This document shows positions 35,816 through 47,992 of a stretch of 64,000 bases of DNA, piece by piece; position 1 is the stretch's first letter, and every line of letters starts with the position of its first letter. Under the pieces are notes generated by a model. The model was not told where the DNA came from. It did no database searches and saw nothing but the letters and a program-made list of their open reading frames with translations. The position numbers were made by a program, and so were the translations under genes. The DNA lies in assembly GCA_023101725.1 (NCBI GenBank), contig JALJCO010003962.1, forward strand, positions 355,001 through 419,000, in the 5' to 3' direction. The DNA is from Atherinomorus stipes. Lineage: Eukaryota > Chordata > Actinopteri > Atheriniformes > Atherinidae.

Positions 35816-37384
35816 CCAAGGGGCAAACTCCGCCTCAGAACAGTGAAGCTCTCTTCCGCATTGTATATAGTGTAATCCTCCCTTCATCCGCTAGGGGCTG
35901 GCTCCAAGAGCGAGCAAATCCCCATAGACTCCCATGTTAAAAACGCCGACTTCACAGCAGAAATAGACAGGTTTACAGCCTGGTTCAAAAAATCATTTTA
36001 GGTTTATTAGGTCACCTTTACCTTCATGTCAACTGTGAGGGGGGTGAATTTTTTTATAACTCATTCGTTTAGATGTTATTTATTCTTCAAATTACACATA
36101 ATTAAGGGCGTATCCTTATGATTGACATGCGGCAGACCGGAAGCTCCGCCTGCCGACCGAAGGCTCCTAGTTAGCTCCTTCTTTGCTCTTAATAAGGTCT
36201 CAGTTTGTTACAGAGTCGCACAACGGCGGTGTTTAGTCAGCGAATTGCAAGTCTAAGCATGTCTTACCTTAACCATGCCGCTTAGGGGGCTTGTCTTTGT
36301 TAGCTCCTCTTAGTTTCGTGTTAGCTCAGTTAGCGTTTAGCCCACAGTACGTCAGCTGTCAATCATTTGTCCCGCGGCCGCGCTGTGCCCATTTTAGGAT
36401 TTTCCTGGAGTGACGACGTACGTGACACGGCAAGATGGCGACGGTAAGACACGCCCAACTGGCTTCACATTTCTCTATTCAGAAGAGACCGGAAGCTACG
36501 TCCAGTAATTATATACAGTCAGTGGCAGTCCTTAAACTCTGAGCTCAGATGTTGTGACATGTTAGATTGTCAAAGTTAGAAAATGAACAGTCAATCCCTG
36601 ACCAGCTATGACAGCATCACAGGAGCAGTCGCGTTCACTAACATTGTAGCGTTCCCTACAATAGTGAGACAAAGCCATAGACTGTATATAATTACTGGAC
36701 GTAGCTTCCGGTCTCTTCTGAATAGAGAAATGTGAAGCCAGTTGGGCGTGTCTTACCGTCGCCATCTTGCCGTGTCACGTACGTCGTCACTCCAGGAAAA
36801 TCCTAAAATGGGCACAGCGCGGCCGCGGGGCAAATGATTGACAGCTGACGTACTGTGGGCTAAACGCTAACTGAGCTAACACGAAACTAAGAGGAGCTAA
36901 CAAAGATAAGCCCCCTAAGCGGCATGGTTAAGGTAAGACATGCTTAGACTTGCAATTCGCTGACTAAACACCGCCGTTGTGCGACTCTGTAACAAACTGA
37001 GACCTTATTAAGAGCAAATAAGGAGCTAACTAGGAGCCTCCGGTCGGCAGGCGGAGCTTCCGGTCTGCCGCATGTCAATCATAAGGACACGCCCTTAATT
37101 ATGTGTAATTTGAAGAATAAATAACATCTAAACGAATGAGTTATAAAAAAATTCACCCCCCTCACAGTTGACATGAAGGTAAACTTGACCTAATAAACCT
37201 AAAATGATTTTTTGAACCAGGCTGTAAACCTGTTTATTTCTGCTGTGAAGTTGGCGTTTTTAACATGGGAGTCTATGGGGATTTGCTCGCTCTTGGAGCC
37301 AGCCCCTAGCGGATGAAGGGAGGATTACACTATTTGCAACAAGGAAGCGAGCTTCACTGTTCTGAGGCGGAGTTTGCCCCTTGG
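35816..37384. repeat. Long near-perfect palindrome, 705-bp arms, 159-bp loop
   Basis: 35816-36520 is the near-exact reverse complement of 36680-37384 with only scattered differences (for example CACCTTTACC against the complement of GGTAAACTTGACC). The loop is 36521-36679. TTGTATTGC (35773) and GCAATACAA (37392) may be a further outer arm separated by a small insertion. It has no transposase. A one-arm relative is at 27831-28500. Each arm ends inward in ATTATATACAGTC, resembling a known teleost repeat end (CATAGACTGTATATAA). Confidence 0.9.
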
Positions 37385-37884
37385 ACAAAGCGCAATACAA
37401 GACGACTTGTCCACCCCGTTTGTAATCTCTGAGGTTACATACCTTGCCCGCCGTCATCGTAGCAACGCCAACAACTCGTAGTCAAGGGCCAGTCTCCTCC
37501 GGTGCCGCCTCTCTTTTATTTGAGACACGAACAGCTCCATGCCTCTCTGCCTTACCAGCCGGTCATACTACACCACTTGCCAAGCCATGTGCATTTACAG
37601 CACAAACAGAAACGTCGTTGCCAAAACCACCAACTTAATATAATGCTCCATACTTAAACGACTGTTGTCTTTCTGGGGTGGGAGGGATTTCCGCTCCTAC
37701 TTTTGTCCAATCAACGAGCGCCCCTTTCAACCACGTAATGCTGCTCAGAAAGTTTGGAGCGCATCATAAATCACAGTGTGAAAGCCGAACCGAAACGAAT
37801 GATTAATGCAACAATGTTGCAACTTGAGCAACCCAATCGGACCGAGTCCGCTTGATCAGGTGTGAAAGCGACCTTAGTGTTCAC

Positions 37885-38450
37885 ATTTGCAGGCACACAA
37901 CTGTGCTCACTTCAGGCCGAAGCGATAGCATTTGCATCGTCCATAGCATTCAGTCTTGCAGTCACATTTTGTCAACTGCGCACAGGTCTGAGCAATGGGT
38001 GGAAGGGTTGTCCAGAGAACTTGCCATCTTCTGACCATCTTTTTGTCAGCCCCAGTTGGCAGGGCTTTCAGTTTGAATTTTGCACACAGTTGCACAGTCT
38101 CCATATGCAGGCAGCTTGGACAGCAGACCATTTCACATGCTGACGGAATAACGTGCTTTTTGGTGGAATGGCATAAGGTCTTTGCTTCCAAGCAACCAAG
38201 TCCAGTCTTGCCTCATCAACCTTGCATGTAGTACTCTGTTTGTCATACATTGTGATGAAGAACTTCTCAAAGATGTTGAGGTCTGCATCTTGTATGGTAG
38301 GTGGGTATTCACTGAGCTTTTTGAAGACAGGACTAACTTCAGGGCAAATTTCCCATGCTTGCCAAGCTGTTTTCTTACTTTTACCACAAAAAACTGACAA
38401 CATCACCCAACCATACAAAATATCAAAGCACATTGGATTGTGGGATGAAA
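37885..38450 (-). pseudogene. Decayed mobile-element-associated ORF with cysteine-rich tail
   Basis: Frame one (minus, 38460-38068) reads VFCGKSKKTAWQAWE, DADLNIFEKFFITMYDK, TTCKVDEARLDLVAWKQR and VQAACIWRL. Frame two (minus, from about 38090 down) reads WQVLWTTLPPIAQTCAQL, TKCDCKTECYGRCKCYRFGL, a stop, then AQLCACKCE. Together they follow the order of a recurrent fish repeat-encoded protein whose C-terminus is a CxC..C.GRC.C..C..C cysteine cluster. I recognise the pattern but not a named family or function. One frameshift and one stop make it dead. It abuts the right end of the Harbinger element. Confidence 0.45.
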
Positions 38451-40124
38451 CTAGGTTCAAGTATTTGGTGCCCTACACCTATCCCAATCGCTCATCCAAT
38501 GCCATATTAGTCCTGTGCAAGTGCAAACACATCCAAGTAAGTGAAGCCCCGTTACCCTTGGCTCAGCTCTCCCGCGCTGGCACATCCTGTCAGTTCAGGT
38601 CCGGCTATCTAACCAAAATACTACAACTTACTAAACTTCTAGTTGAGATATATACTGGGGCTTATTAGATAGCATTTGGGACTCTACAGTATACTACAAC
38701 TACAGTGAGTACACCACTACAACCGTTAGTAAACTACAACTACAGCTAGTATAGTACAGTACAAGCCGACACTGAACCCCATGCTGAGTCTCACAGCAGT
38801 GATGTCGTCAGTGTGCCCTGGTTGTGCTTTGACATCACGCTTATAAAAATTTACAAACCAGTAGAGCTTGACCACAGTATTTTAATGATCGTTGATGTTG
38901 CCCTTAATACAATATCTGTAATTAAGTATTTTTACATTTCTAAATTAGTATTTTTATTTCAGTAAAGAATGATTGTGTTGAAGTGTGTGTCTGTGTGAGA
39001 TGATGGCTGACTTGTTTAACATGTTTGTTTGAATTATTGGGGATTCACTTGAGATTATTGCAGAAATCATAGAAAAAAGTAAAAACGCTAATTTTGGGTC
39101 ACGAAATAGCCACCATCTTGAAAATTGGTGGCCATATTGGAATTCAGTTGACACCATTTAGTTCTTCCAGTCACAATATATTCATTTGGATGCTTGGATC
39201 ATTAACGTATTTCTGTTCATTCAAGTTCTACTTCAAAAACCCTTTTTTATACATTTGACAAGGTGGCCATTTTGAAAACTGACGGCCATCTTGGATTTTC
39301 ACCTGGGCAACATGCTTTTATTAAAAAGTATATCCTGGACATCATTTGTGCCAAATTTGGTGCTTGTGCCATCAAGTAAAATATTCTCAGAAATATTGAC
39401 TTTATCTGCCCCACGACTTGTCCGAATGCTATCATTAGCTAGCTTTTTGCCACAAATGATGCATTCTGGCTGAGGCCTTTCTTGTCCTTAGATAACAAAC
39501 AAACAAACCAACAAACCCAAAAACATAGATTAAGTATTATTATCAACACATAGCGTTGCTGTTTTTTTCTTCTTTTCCCAGATAGGGGCTAATCATCTGC
39601 ACAGTGGCATTTCTAAGACATATTTCATCAATGAAAGGATGCAGGATGAAATCATGTTTACCAGAATAAACATGAACTACTCCACTAGCTCCAACTCATT
39701 AATCTCACAAAACCGCAAGGTGGATAAAGACTGGATAGACAAGATGTGGCCTACAAAGCAGTATTTTTATTTCTGACCTGGTATGCAGTATGTGTTTTAA
39801 AATATTATTGTACAGCAGATATTGATGACCCCCACTTATTCACTTTGGAAACTGGTTTCAAAAGTTCATGTTTTCAGGCTCCCAGAACACTGGTTTCATG
39901 TAAACAAAATAATCTAATGATATCAAATCATAATCAGATCCACCTCAACTCGTCTCTGTATGGACATGGCCTGAATTTTAATCACTGTCTCTGAACAGTT
40001 AAAGTTTTGGGGACTCATTCTGCTCTTTGGGGGGCCAAGGTTGGGAACCACTCCTGTAAGTATACTTAAAGGTAGACTGCACCCTAAAATGTATGTGTGT
40101 TTTTTTTTTTGTTTTTTTTGCAGG
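38451..40124. repeat. Repeat-derived non-coding DNA, ends undefined
   Basis: Around 39090-39470 the strings CACCATCTTGAAAATTGGTG, GGCCATCTTGGATTTTCACC and GCCAAATTTGGTGCTTGTGC resemble untranslated DNA of interspersed fish repeats, perhaps the same element as the cysteine-rich ORF. 38675-38765 is a degenerate ACTACAACTACAG repeat. No gene seen. Confidence 0.4.
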
Positions 40125-40908
40125 TTATAGACAAGTTTCACGGCCGAAACCATGGGAGCCGCCATGTCTGCTCGTTTCTGCCAAGGGCTTCCGGTTACCA
40201 CGGTTACAGGATATTTTACATTGAGGGCATACGCAAATCAACAACACGCATAAGAAGAGCTCCCGAACTCGATGACTGAAAAGTGGATATTGTTAAACCC
40301 AAAAAGCGGTCTTGGACATTTTGTGCTGTACGTTGCTGCAGCAGCTTGTGAAAACAATTAAATATGAAGCTTGTAAACTGAGCGAACTTACCACAGGACG
40401 GCAGCCCCGCAGCTACGTGACCGACCACCCGGTGCAGCCCGCTGTCTCAAACTCTCCATTCTCCTTAACTCAAAAAAAAAAAAAAAAAAAAAAATTCCAC
40501 CGTAACCACCACTCAAGCCTTCAGACAGGAATCATCCAGACACTGGCTCGGTGTTGAACTTTTGTCTTCATGGACACGTGTGTGTGTCGCTATCAACACA
40601 CAGCCGACTGCGTCACTATGTAAGTCTATGGCGTTCCTGTTTATCACCATAGGACTCAACAAAGTACAAAAATATACTGCTAGTTGTAACATCAGGTCAT
40701 TTCATCATATTATCCTCCCAGTTCAGTATCGTAGCAGGTGATAAAGTAATAAAACATGTTCTTTTATAGGAAATAAACGAGAATGTTACCATTTTAGAGA
40801 CATCACTATTCAATGTAAATGAATGCAGATATTATCGACCGGAAGCGCTTGGCAGAAATTGATTGACTGCGGAAGAAAAACGGAAATGCCCGTGAAACTT
40901 GTCTATAA
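40125..40908. mobile_element. 784-bp MITE
   Basis: The left end TTATAGACAAGTTTCACGG and the right end inward TTATAGACAAGTTTCACGGG match. A second inner pair, TTTCTGCCAAGGGCTTCCGG (40176) and the complement of CCGGAAGCGCTTGGCAGAAA (40840), extends the similarity. No transposase. A 22-base A run lies at about 40471-40492. Confidence 0.7.
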
Positions 40909-41414
40909 GTTTTTAAGTTTTAAAAAAATGGTTTAAAACACCACCTGCTGGTTCAATCCAGGTTCATGCTCAAACCCGACATTGAAGTGACCAGTTGGTG
41001 CACCTACATCATCAAAAAATTAAACTCCCTCTCCCTCTCCAAATGTAAAGAGGGCAGGTCCTCATCTTACAGGACTGGAAACCACTCACATATACGTATA
41101 CATAGTTCTGAACTTCTGATCAGACTTTTTTGACCTAGTTTCAGACATTCTCTGAATTCAACATTTTTTAGAACATTTGCTTCTGCTGTTTTGGATTTGT
41201 GCTTTTGAGGCATGTCAGAGTAACAGAACAGCATTCATTCCACGCTGACCCTCATAATCCTCGGCAGTGCAGGGCGCTCTCAGAACACAGCAAATGTATG
41301 TTTACAATATACACATTTATGGGAATGTTTCCAACATTGTGGAAGTTGAGATAGGGTTTTTTTTTTTGTCAGCTAGCCATCTTTGTCTTCCACTGTCCCA
41401 AACCCCACCCTCCA
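40909..41414. other. No gene recognised
   Basis: Non-coding sequence with a short T run. Confidence 0.5.
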
Positions 41415-42045
41415 AAGTAGTAGCCTATATGCAAGTATGCTTGAAGTATAATAATTTTAAACTTTAAATAAGACAGTATATTTTCAGTTTACCGTTTATG
41501 TACTTATCAGAAATATACTTAAAGTTTACTTTGCATTTACTAATAAATATAGTATATTTAGCCCATATTTATATTTAAACTTTTAAACAATATGCTTTAA
41601 TAGTAGTACATTCATACAGTAGTACATTTTCATACATACTGGTATATTTGTGGCATACTGCAAAATGTACATTCTATCATTTTTTAAAATCCTATCTTGT
41701 AATATTTAGGTGCTAGCTCACTCACACTTTGAAAATCTCCAGTTCACATCATGCATATTACTTTTAGTCTACTTAAAGGTGTACTTTCTAAAAGTAAAAA
41801 TAAGCTTGAAGGTTTTGTAGGGGTAAACTAACAAGAAGTAGACAAGAAGATTACTTTTAGTATACTTAAAATTGCACTTACTTAAAGTGGGCCAATTTAG
41901 AGCCAAGAAGCATACTTGTTAGTATACTGCCAGTATGTTGATATCAGTGTACTTGGTAAGTAAAAGTACACTTGAGAGATATACTTTACTATAGTTGAGC
42001 ATACTTAATGACATGTACTTAAGGAATACTTCTTTTTGGTAAGGG
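41415..42045. repeat. TATACTT/AAGTATA-rich repeat
   Basis: About 630 bases with many copies, in both orientations, of TATACTT, AGTATAC, GTACACTT or GTACTTAA. It ends CTTCTTTTTGGTAAGGG. This resembles a known kind of fish MITE built of short inverted motifs. The exact ends are uncertain. Confidence 0.5.
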
Positions 42046-42610
42046 AAACCTTCAGATTTATCACAGTACCACTGTAAGTATCTTAGATATTGGAGCCTGT
42101 TTTTCTTGGATGTTAATGCTAAGAGCCCTTGTCCTTACATTTAACGAAGTGTGTACACTGACATTAAAAATGGATATGATGTCAGCCAAGTGTTGTTATG
42201 TTACTCTCATTACCACTGCTCAGAGTGCGATATGCATTTACTCTGGTTATATCATAAATAGCAGAATAATGATATGCAGTCATTTCCAGACCCGTGTTTC
42301 TCTGGATGCTGCCTGTAGGTGCTTTGTGAATCTCTGTGGCTCTCCATCTGTTAAATGCGTTGACCATGCCACTGAATAAATCCTACTTTATATACTGTGT
42401 TCACAAGTTGCCCACGATCCACCTACAGCCCTTGCATCCCCCAGCACCACCTCTCTTGCATTTTCCCAAAAATTTGCAGTGGGTGGAGTTATATTTTTAG
42501 AAAAGCAGTGGGTGGGTTTTTTATATGTTGTGAAGCACCTTGTCTTACATTTTATGTAAAAAAAAAAAAAAAAAAAAAAAAAGTATATAAATAAACTTTG
42601 AATTGATTTT
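42046..42610 (+). repeat. Retroelement tail near the right side, no gene
   Basis: GTATATAAATAAACTTTGAA then TTGATT at about 42584-42609, after a long A run, is an L2-type 3' tail. Upstream sequence is not recognisable. The open frame at 42110-42379 has no domain. Confidence 0.4.
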
Positions 42611-42982
42611 TATATTCTACAGCATGACGTTTCACAATAAAACATACGTCATGTTTTTTTTGTGTGTTTTTGATTCTATAACACTTGTTTATGTTTGAAA
42701 TTGCCTTCTCCCATGTGTTTACATGAGGATTAGGTAATATTTAAATACAGAATGGAAAACATTTTCAGTACTATGCAGATGATACTGTCACTTAACTGCA
42801 ACCACCACCAACAAAAACAACAAGGTACCTCTGATCTGGACTTATATGAGTAAATATTCATATCAATAATACATATACAAATAAGGGAAATGTTGACTGT
42901 AAAATGAAAATAGAAAACATTAATATGAAATGAGTCATAACACTGTTCCTTTTTAAAAGACACACGGAACTTTAATTAATAA

Positions 42983-43246
42983 GTTAATAAGACAGATATT
43001 CCCTCTTTGTCTTAGCAGACATAAAAATTTTACTTGCTGCCGCTTTCTGTTTTGTGTGTCAGATACATTAATTTTTAAAGGCCCACAATGGAACTTTTAG
43101 CAGTTTTCTCAGTGATGCGCCCCGTATCGGCAGCTAAACTAGCATCCATTTGCATCGTACCTGTACTGTGAGCTCACTCCAGCCAGTAAAAGACAGTCTT
43201 ATCTTGACTCTTGTTCTGTCCCTTCCTCTTTTTCTTTTCCTTTCTT
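42983..43246 (-). repeat. TRVK-family repeat, inverted twin of 50440-50705
   Basis: 264 bases that match the reverse complement of 50440-50705 with about five differences. The minus strand encodes RKRKRGRDRTRVKIRLSFTG, then WSELTVQVRC. A one-base deletion after this (GCAAATGG against GCAAGATGG) shifts the frame, and the first 13 codons of the other copy are replaced by unrelated sequence. Confidence 0.85.
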
Positions 43247-43654
43247 GCTGGTAGATGGGCTTATTTACATATTTCCCATCATGCATTGCGGCACCCTGTG
43301 CTCTTTTCTGCACCATGACTTAAATGTCCATGTAATCCCATGAGTTTCTCCCAGTCTGATTGTTATTGCATGTAAAGCCATATGCTGTGCAAGTTGCACT
43401 TAGTGTGATCATGTAAAATCGGTTGTAAGCACAGCCTAAAGCAAGGACAGTGCTACTGGAATTTCTTGGGGACTTGAGCTTAAATGACAAAGGGGATGTG
43501 GGAGGTAAAGCAAGGGGCATACCCGTGCAGCTGCAGAAATTCAGCACCTTTTTCAGTTTGTGAACAATGCTGAGATTTTTCTCCCGCATGGGAACTGTCA
43601 ATACTGCACTCCAAAAGATTCAGTTACACCTACAAAGAGCAACGCAGATGATCG

Positions 43655-44375
43655 AAACACTCAGAGAAGATATGAAGTCTTCGTGAAGGATTCTGTGAAG
43701 TTTGGGAAAACACAACCGCAGCAGCAAATGATCTGAGCTTGGAGAGCCCAACTTTGCCACGACCAAGAAAAATGGTCGTCAGCAGGACGATGGAGGCGCT
43801 CCGCCACACAGCTTTCAAACACCAGAGGAACTGCACAGACAGCAGTACTTGGAGATTATAGATACTGCCATCATGTCCCTGGATTGCAGATTTAGTCCCT
43901 CTGCATGGAAACACATCCAAGATGTGGAGGATTTTGTGTCTGGAAAAAGTGATCATAAAAACATTGTACAGTTTTACGGCAATGATCTAAATGAAAGCCG
44001 ACTTGCGCTGGATCGAGATACTGTATGTGCGTAGACCTGGCAAAGCAACGGGGAGTTCAGCTGAACACTTTCCAAGATGTTGTGGATTTTTTAAAAGGCC
44101 AGCTGTTAAGAACCATGTTGCCAGAGGTCACAAAACTGGTCAAACTCGCACTGACTGTCCCCGTGACGTCTTGCAGCTCAGAGAGGTCATTTTCCAGCCT
44201 CTGCAGACTAAAAACGTATCGGCGTTCCACAATGGGACAGGCAAAGCTCAACCATGTCGCACTTCTGAACTGCCACAAGACTTTTTCACAAACACTGAAC
44301 ATGGATGTGATCGCCAATGAGTTTATTAGGCGCAAACCTGCAAAGAGCAACACATTTCTTTTTAAGAACTAGTGG
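43655..44375 (+). pseudogene. hAT-type transposase C-terminal fragment
   Basis: hAT transposases end in a dimerisation domain. Here the frame from 44025 reads LPEVTKLVKLALTVPVTSCS, SERSFSSLCRLKTYRRSTMG and LNHVALLNCHK, the signature of that domain (SSERxFS..L..LKTY.RSTM). Upstream, in another frame, the 43804-44032 segment encodes PEELHRQQYLEIIDTAIMSL and FSPSAWKHIQDVEDFVSG, the usual preceding part. Frameshifts near 43795 and 44020 break it. The nearest relatives are ZMYM1-like fish hAT proteins. Terminal repeats were not found. Confidence 0.75.
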
Positions 44376-44730
44376 GAGTGGTGAGTGAGAAATTCTATTT
44401 TTGAATTTGCTGTGCGAATTTGTGTAATGATGGACTGTTTTGAGTTGGTACTGACTTTTCTTTCTATTTGAAAGCCTTCACTTTTCAAACCAGGCGCATT
44501 TAAGTGTTGTCTGACATTATTCCAAAGGAGTGTGCTGCTCATTTATTATCAAACTTACTTTTTCTTTAAAAAAAAAAAAAAGAAAGTATAAATGGACCCT
44601 GGTTTAGTTGTTAGTTTTTAGGTCAGTTTGTTTACTTTAACTCAACAATAAAGCACAAACTTTGTGGAATATCTTATTTTGTGCGCACACGCAGCACCCA
44701 CCAGCAAAAATGTAAATCGGCGCCTCTGAT
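44376..44730. other. No gene recognised
   Basis: Flank of the hAT fragment. TTTAACTCAACAATAAAGCAC near 44636 could be its old polyadenylation signal. Confidence 0.4.
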
Positions 44731-45090
44731 TGGGTTCATCAACTTGTATTTCTCTTGTTCTCTCAGGATGAAAGTTGTGGAGTCTGTTGTCCCCTCTTTC
44801 CTGTCCTCTCCATATGCCCACCCTCCATGGTTCTGCCTGGAGGTTTTTCTTTCTTGTTCAAAGGGAGAAGTTTTCCTTCCCACTATTGCTTGCTGCCTTG
44901 TGCATGCTCAGGGGGAAGTGAAGAGAATATTTGATGCAATCTGTTGGGCAGTTATTTATTATGAATTGGCTGGTATGAACATACTGTAGTCATTTGGACT
45001 AATGTGGAATTGTCTTAATTGGATCACAATGAATTGAACTGAACTGGATGTCTGTAAAGTGTCTTAAATTGACTTTGCTGTGAATTGTCA
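44731..45090 (+). mobile_element. L2-type LINE 3' end
   Basis: CTGCCTGGAGGTTTTTCTTT, GAGAAGTTTTCCTTCCCACT and a tail with GAATTGAACTGAACTGG are standard blocks of a very common fish LINE 3' untranslated region. Same family as 5578-6100 (reversed) and 57540-57985. Confidence 0.65.
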
Positions 45091-47041
45091 CAATACAAAA
45101 AACCCAAACAAACAACATAAAAAATCAAATCATTTAATTAGGAACACACATATCTGTTGCTGACCATCTTTCCTTTCCTTTTGTGACATAAGTGTTGTGA
45201 TTTAGTTGCTTCTGGGTTGGGGTTGCTTTCTATTCTTGGGCTCTAACACAGTTTGAGGCACCTCAATGCTGTCAGTGTTCATGCTGGAACTAAGTTCAGT
45301 ACCAAACGTCTCTCTCAGCTGACAACTAAATACACGGGTCCCTCAATCATTTATGCTGTTCACTGGGCTGGAGAGCAGGAAGGTACGCACATCCAAGAAA
45401 ACAAAGGGTAACAGGAATGGACATATTCAGACCAGAGAAAACCAAACGAATGTTCACAGAGTGGCTTTGGGTGCAGGAGTGACTTAAAAACACATCATTA
45501 CTAACATTGTGAGACTTGAAATTCTTTTTTCTTTTTCAAGCAGTAAATTTAGCCTTGAAATGATGAAGGAAGAAACACTTCAGTGTGTGTCTGTGGGAAG
45601 CATATTGTTCTGGATTTAATGGGGACTCAAAGGAATTGCATATTCTATTAAAGGACCTCAAAGTTTGTTTCCTCTCACTTTGTGCTCACATAAGGTTCAT
45701 TACTATGAATTAGATGAGGACAGGGTCAGATTTTTCACAACCTTATCTTATTTCTCATTCATATTGAGATGCATTTTTGATAATATGCGGTTACATAAAC
45801 ACAAGCCCTTCATATTTCAGAAGCAGTATAATGCTGTTCCTAGTAAAGTATTTATCTCGCTGAGTAATTTTGTTGAGATGATTAATGTTGAAAACAAACC
45901 ATTCCAGTGTTATTCAAGTCAATATGAATTCTGAATGCATATAGTAGATGCCCTGTTGAGCAGCCATGACAGCCTTGTGTTGGTTGTTTTGTCTGCTTTG
46001 CTCATGCAAATGCATGCCAGCATCTCACTTTATTTTGACAGAGTGCGTTTCCGAGTGCAATTCAGTTTTTCCAAGTTCTGTGCTTGTTATTACCATCTTC
46101 TTGTAATAGCTATGTTGGGGAAAATGTTATGATTATGTGATGATGCTGTGCATGACTGTGTCCTTTCTGTAACATTTCTGTATATGTCTGTTTTATCCTT
46201 CTGTGCATGAGTTGTGTGTAAGAATAGTGGGAGGGAACTAGTAAGGCAGTGGGAAGTAGTACTGCAGGGAGAGATGCACACACATACAGAGCTTAGCATA
46301 AACAATATATAAATGTTCTGCAAACATTTCTGAGTTCGTTCATCTCTGGGCTTGGTGCATGTGTGTACATTGTCTGTGTTAGTAAGACAGATAAATCACA
46401 GCTGCCGTGACTCCATTATTCCTTCATATCTGATAAGGAAGTTTTTTTGAGAGGACTTTTCCAAAAATTTACTACTTGAGTAATTAATGCATCAATCTAT
46501 TCTTTGAACTTTTTTTTTCTTTTTAAGAATTTGTTCACCAAACATTGTGATCACTTGTCATGTTCATCTGTTACTTATTTACTAAGCAATTATCCACTAG
46601 GAGGCATGATAAGATTGAATGACATACATGGACTCTTTGCACACTCTGATTTTTGCTATATCTCCGGCAGTTATACTTTACTTGTGTGCTTCTTTAATAT
46701 TTCACAGTTTATGACTGACATTGTGATGTTGCATTGTTAAAATCGAAGTCTGCTTGTGTCTTCAAAAGAAAAAATAAAATGTCCCGCAGTATTTCTACTG
46801 AGCTAAAGGTGCTCACTAACCGTGCTTCTCAGCATTTGGTGTGTCTCAGGGTTCTTTGTTGAGATCAGCAGTTTGTTTTTTTTAGTCTGGTTCTTTGAGC
46901 CCTTTCACATTTGAATAATTTACTCAGTGTGTGTTGTTGCAGGATATAAGGCACTAACCCATTTTGTTGCTATATTATGCAAACAAATGTAATCATTATG
47001 TTTACAGTATGTGCAAAAGCAATGCTTAACTAATTAGTTAA
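45091..47041. other. No gene recognised
   Basis: About 1.95 kb. Frames at 45665-46132 are AT-driven, without motifs or splice support. Confidence 0.45.
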
Positions 47042-47045
47042 TTAA

Positions 47046-47951
47046 CCCTTTGATGCACAACATATGCACACCCCCTCTAATGTGCAACATGGGTCAAAAA
47101 TGACCTGCATTCATTCTATGCTTATTCCATGCTGGCCGAGATTTTTATTCTTATATATTTTTTCTAAATCCGTTTATTTCAGGATTGAGTAATCCAAATA
47201 TTCTTTAAATATCCTGTTTTGTAACTACCACAAATCATTATTTCCATTTTTTCTTTCATACTTTATTAACAAAAATATAGTACTGTGTCAAGTTTACACA
47301 CATGGGTCGAAAATGCCTCTTTGATGCAAGTGTGATTAAAAATGAAACAGTTTCATACTATGATCAATTTTTTAAAGTCAGTATTTGAGAACTGAATAAA
47401 TTTGTGTGTACTACCTATAACATGTTAATCCCACACAGAAACTGAACTGTATCTGTAATTTAACAACTGTACACTGGTGAAACATGACCAAACAAAGTGA
47501 GATTTAACTGTATACATGAGTGGAGCACAAACTGCCATCTCAAGTTTTTTTTTTTTTTTTTTTTTTTAATTGATTTGAGTTAATTGATTGAAATTTATTA
47601 AAGGAAATTTATAATACAGAGACGGGTTAAGTTACTTTCCTTTTTCTCTCTTACAATTACTGAAATAATGATAATACATAACAACACTTCAAAGTGTTGC
47701 AATGAATATAGAGAAAGGGGGAAAATAGACCTAAATTAAAGAACAAAAAATAATCAAACACTTACATGTACCCCAAATCATATACTGTAGCTCCCTTCAA
47801 GCTAACTAGCTTGATCCTACATTTAAAAAAATCTTCCAATGAGACAGAATCATTCATCTGAGGAAGGAAACTCGGGCAGATTGCATTAGTTTGAGCCAAG
47901 ACAACTGTAATAGATAGCAACTAGCTAACTAATGTGTGTGTGTGCATGTAT

Positions 47952-47992
<41 letters not shown>

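Larger units (their letters stand above)
35317..37873 (+). mobile_element. PIF/Harbinger-type transposon, non-autonomous, split by a palindrome
   Basis: Left end GGTTGTTTTCACACC and right end inward GGTCGCTTTCACACC match at 13 of 15 bases, and TTA lies immediately outside both (35314-35316, 37874-37876). A 3-bp TTA/TAA duplication is the mark of PIF/Harbinger elements. A Myb/SANT-like start is encoded at 35618. No transposase is visible. Removing the palindrome (35816-37384) would leave an element of about 1.0 kb. Confidence 0.75.
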
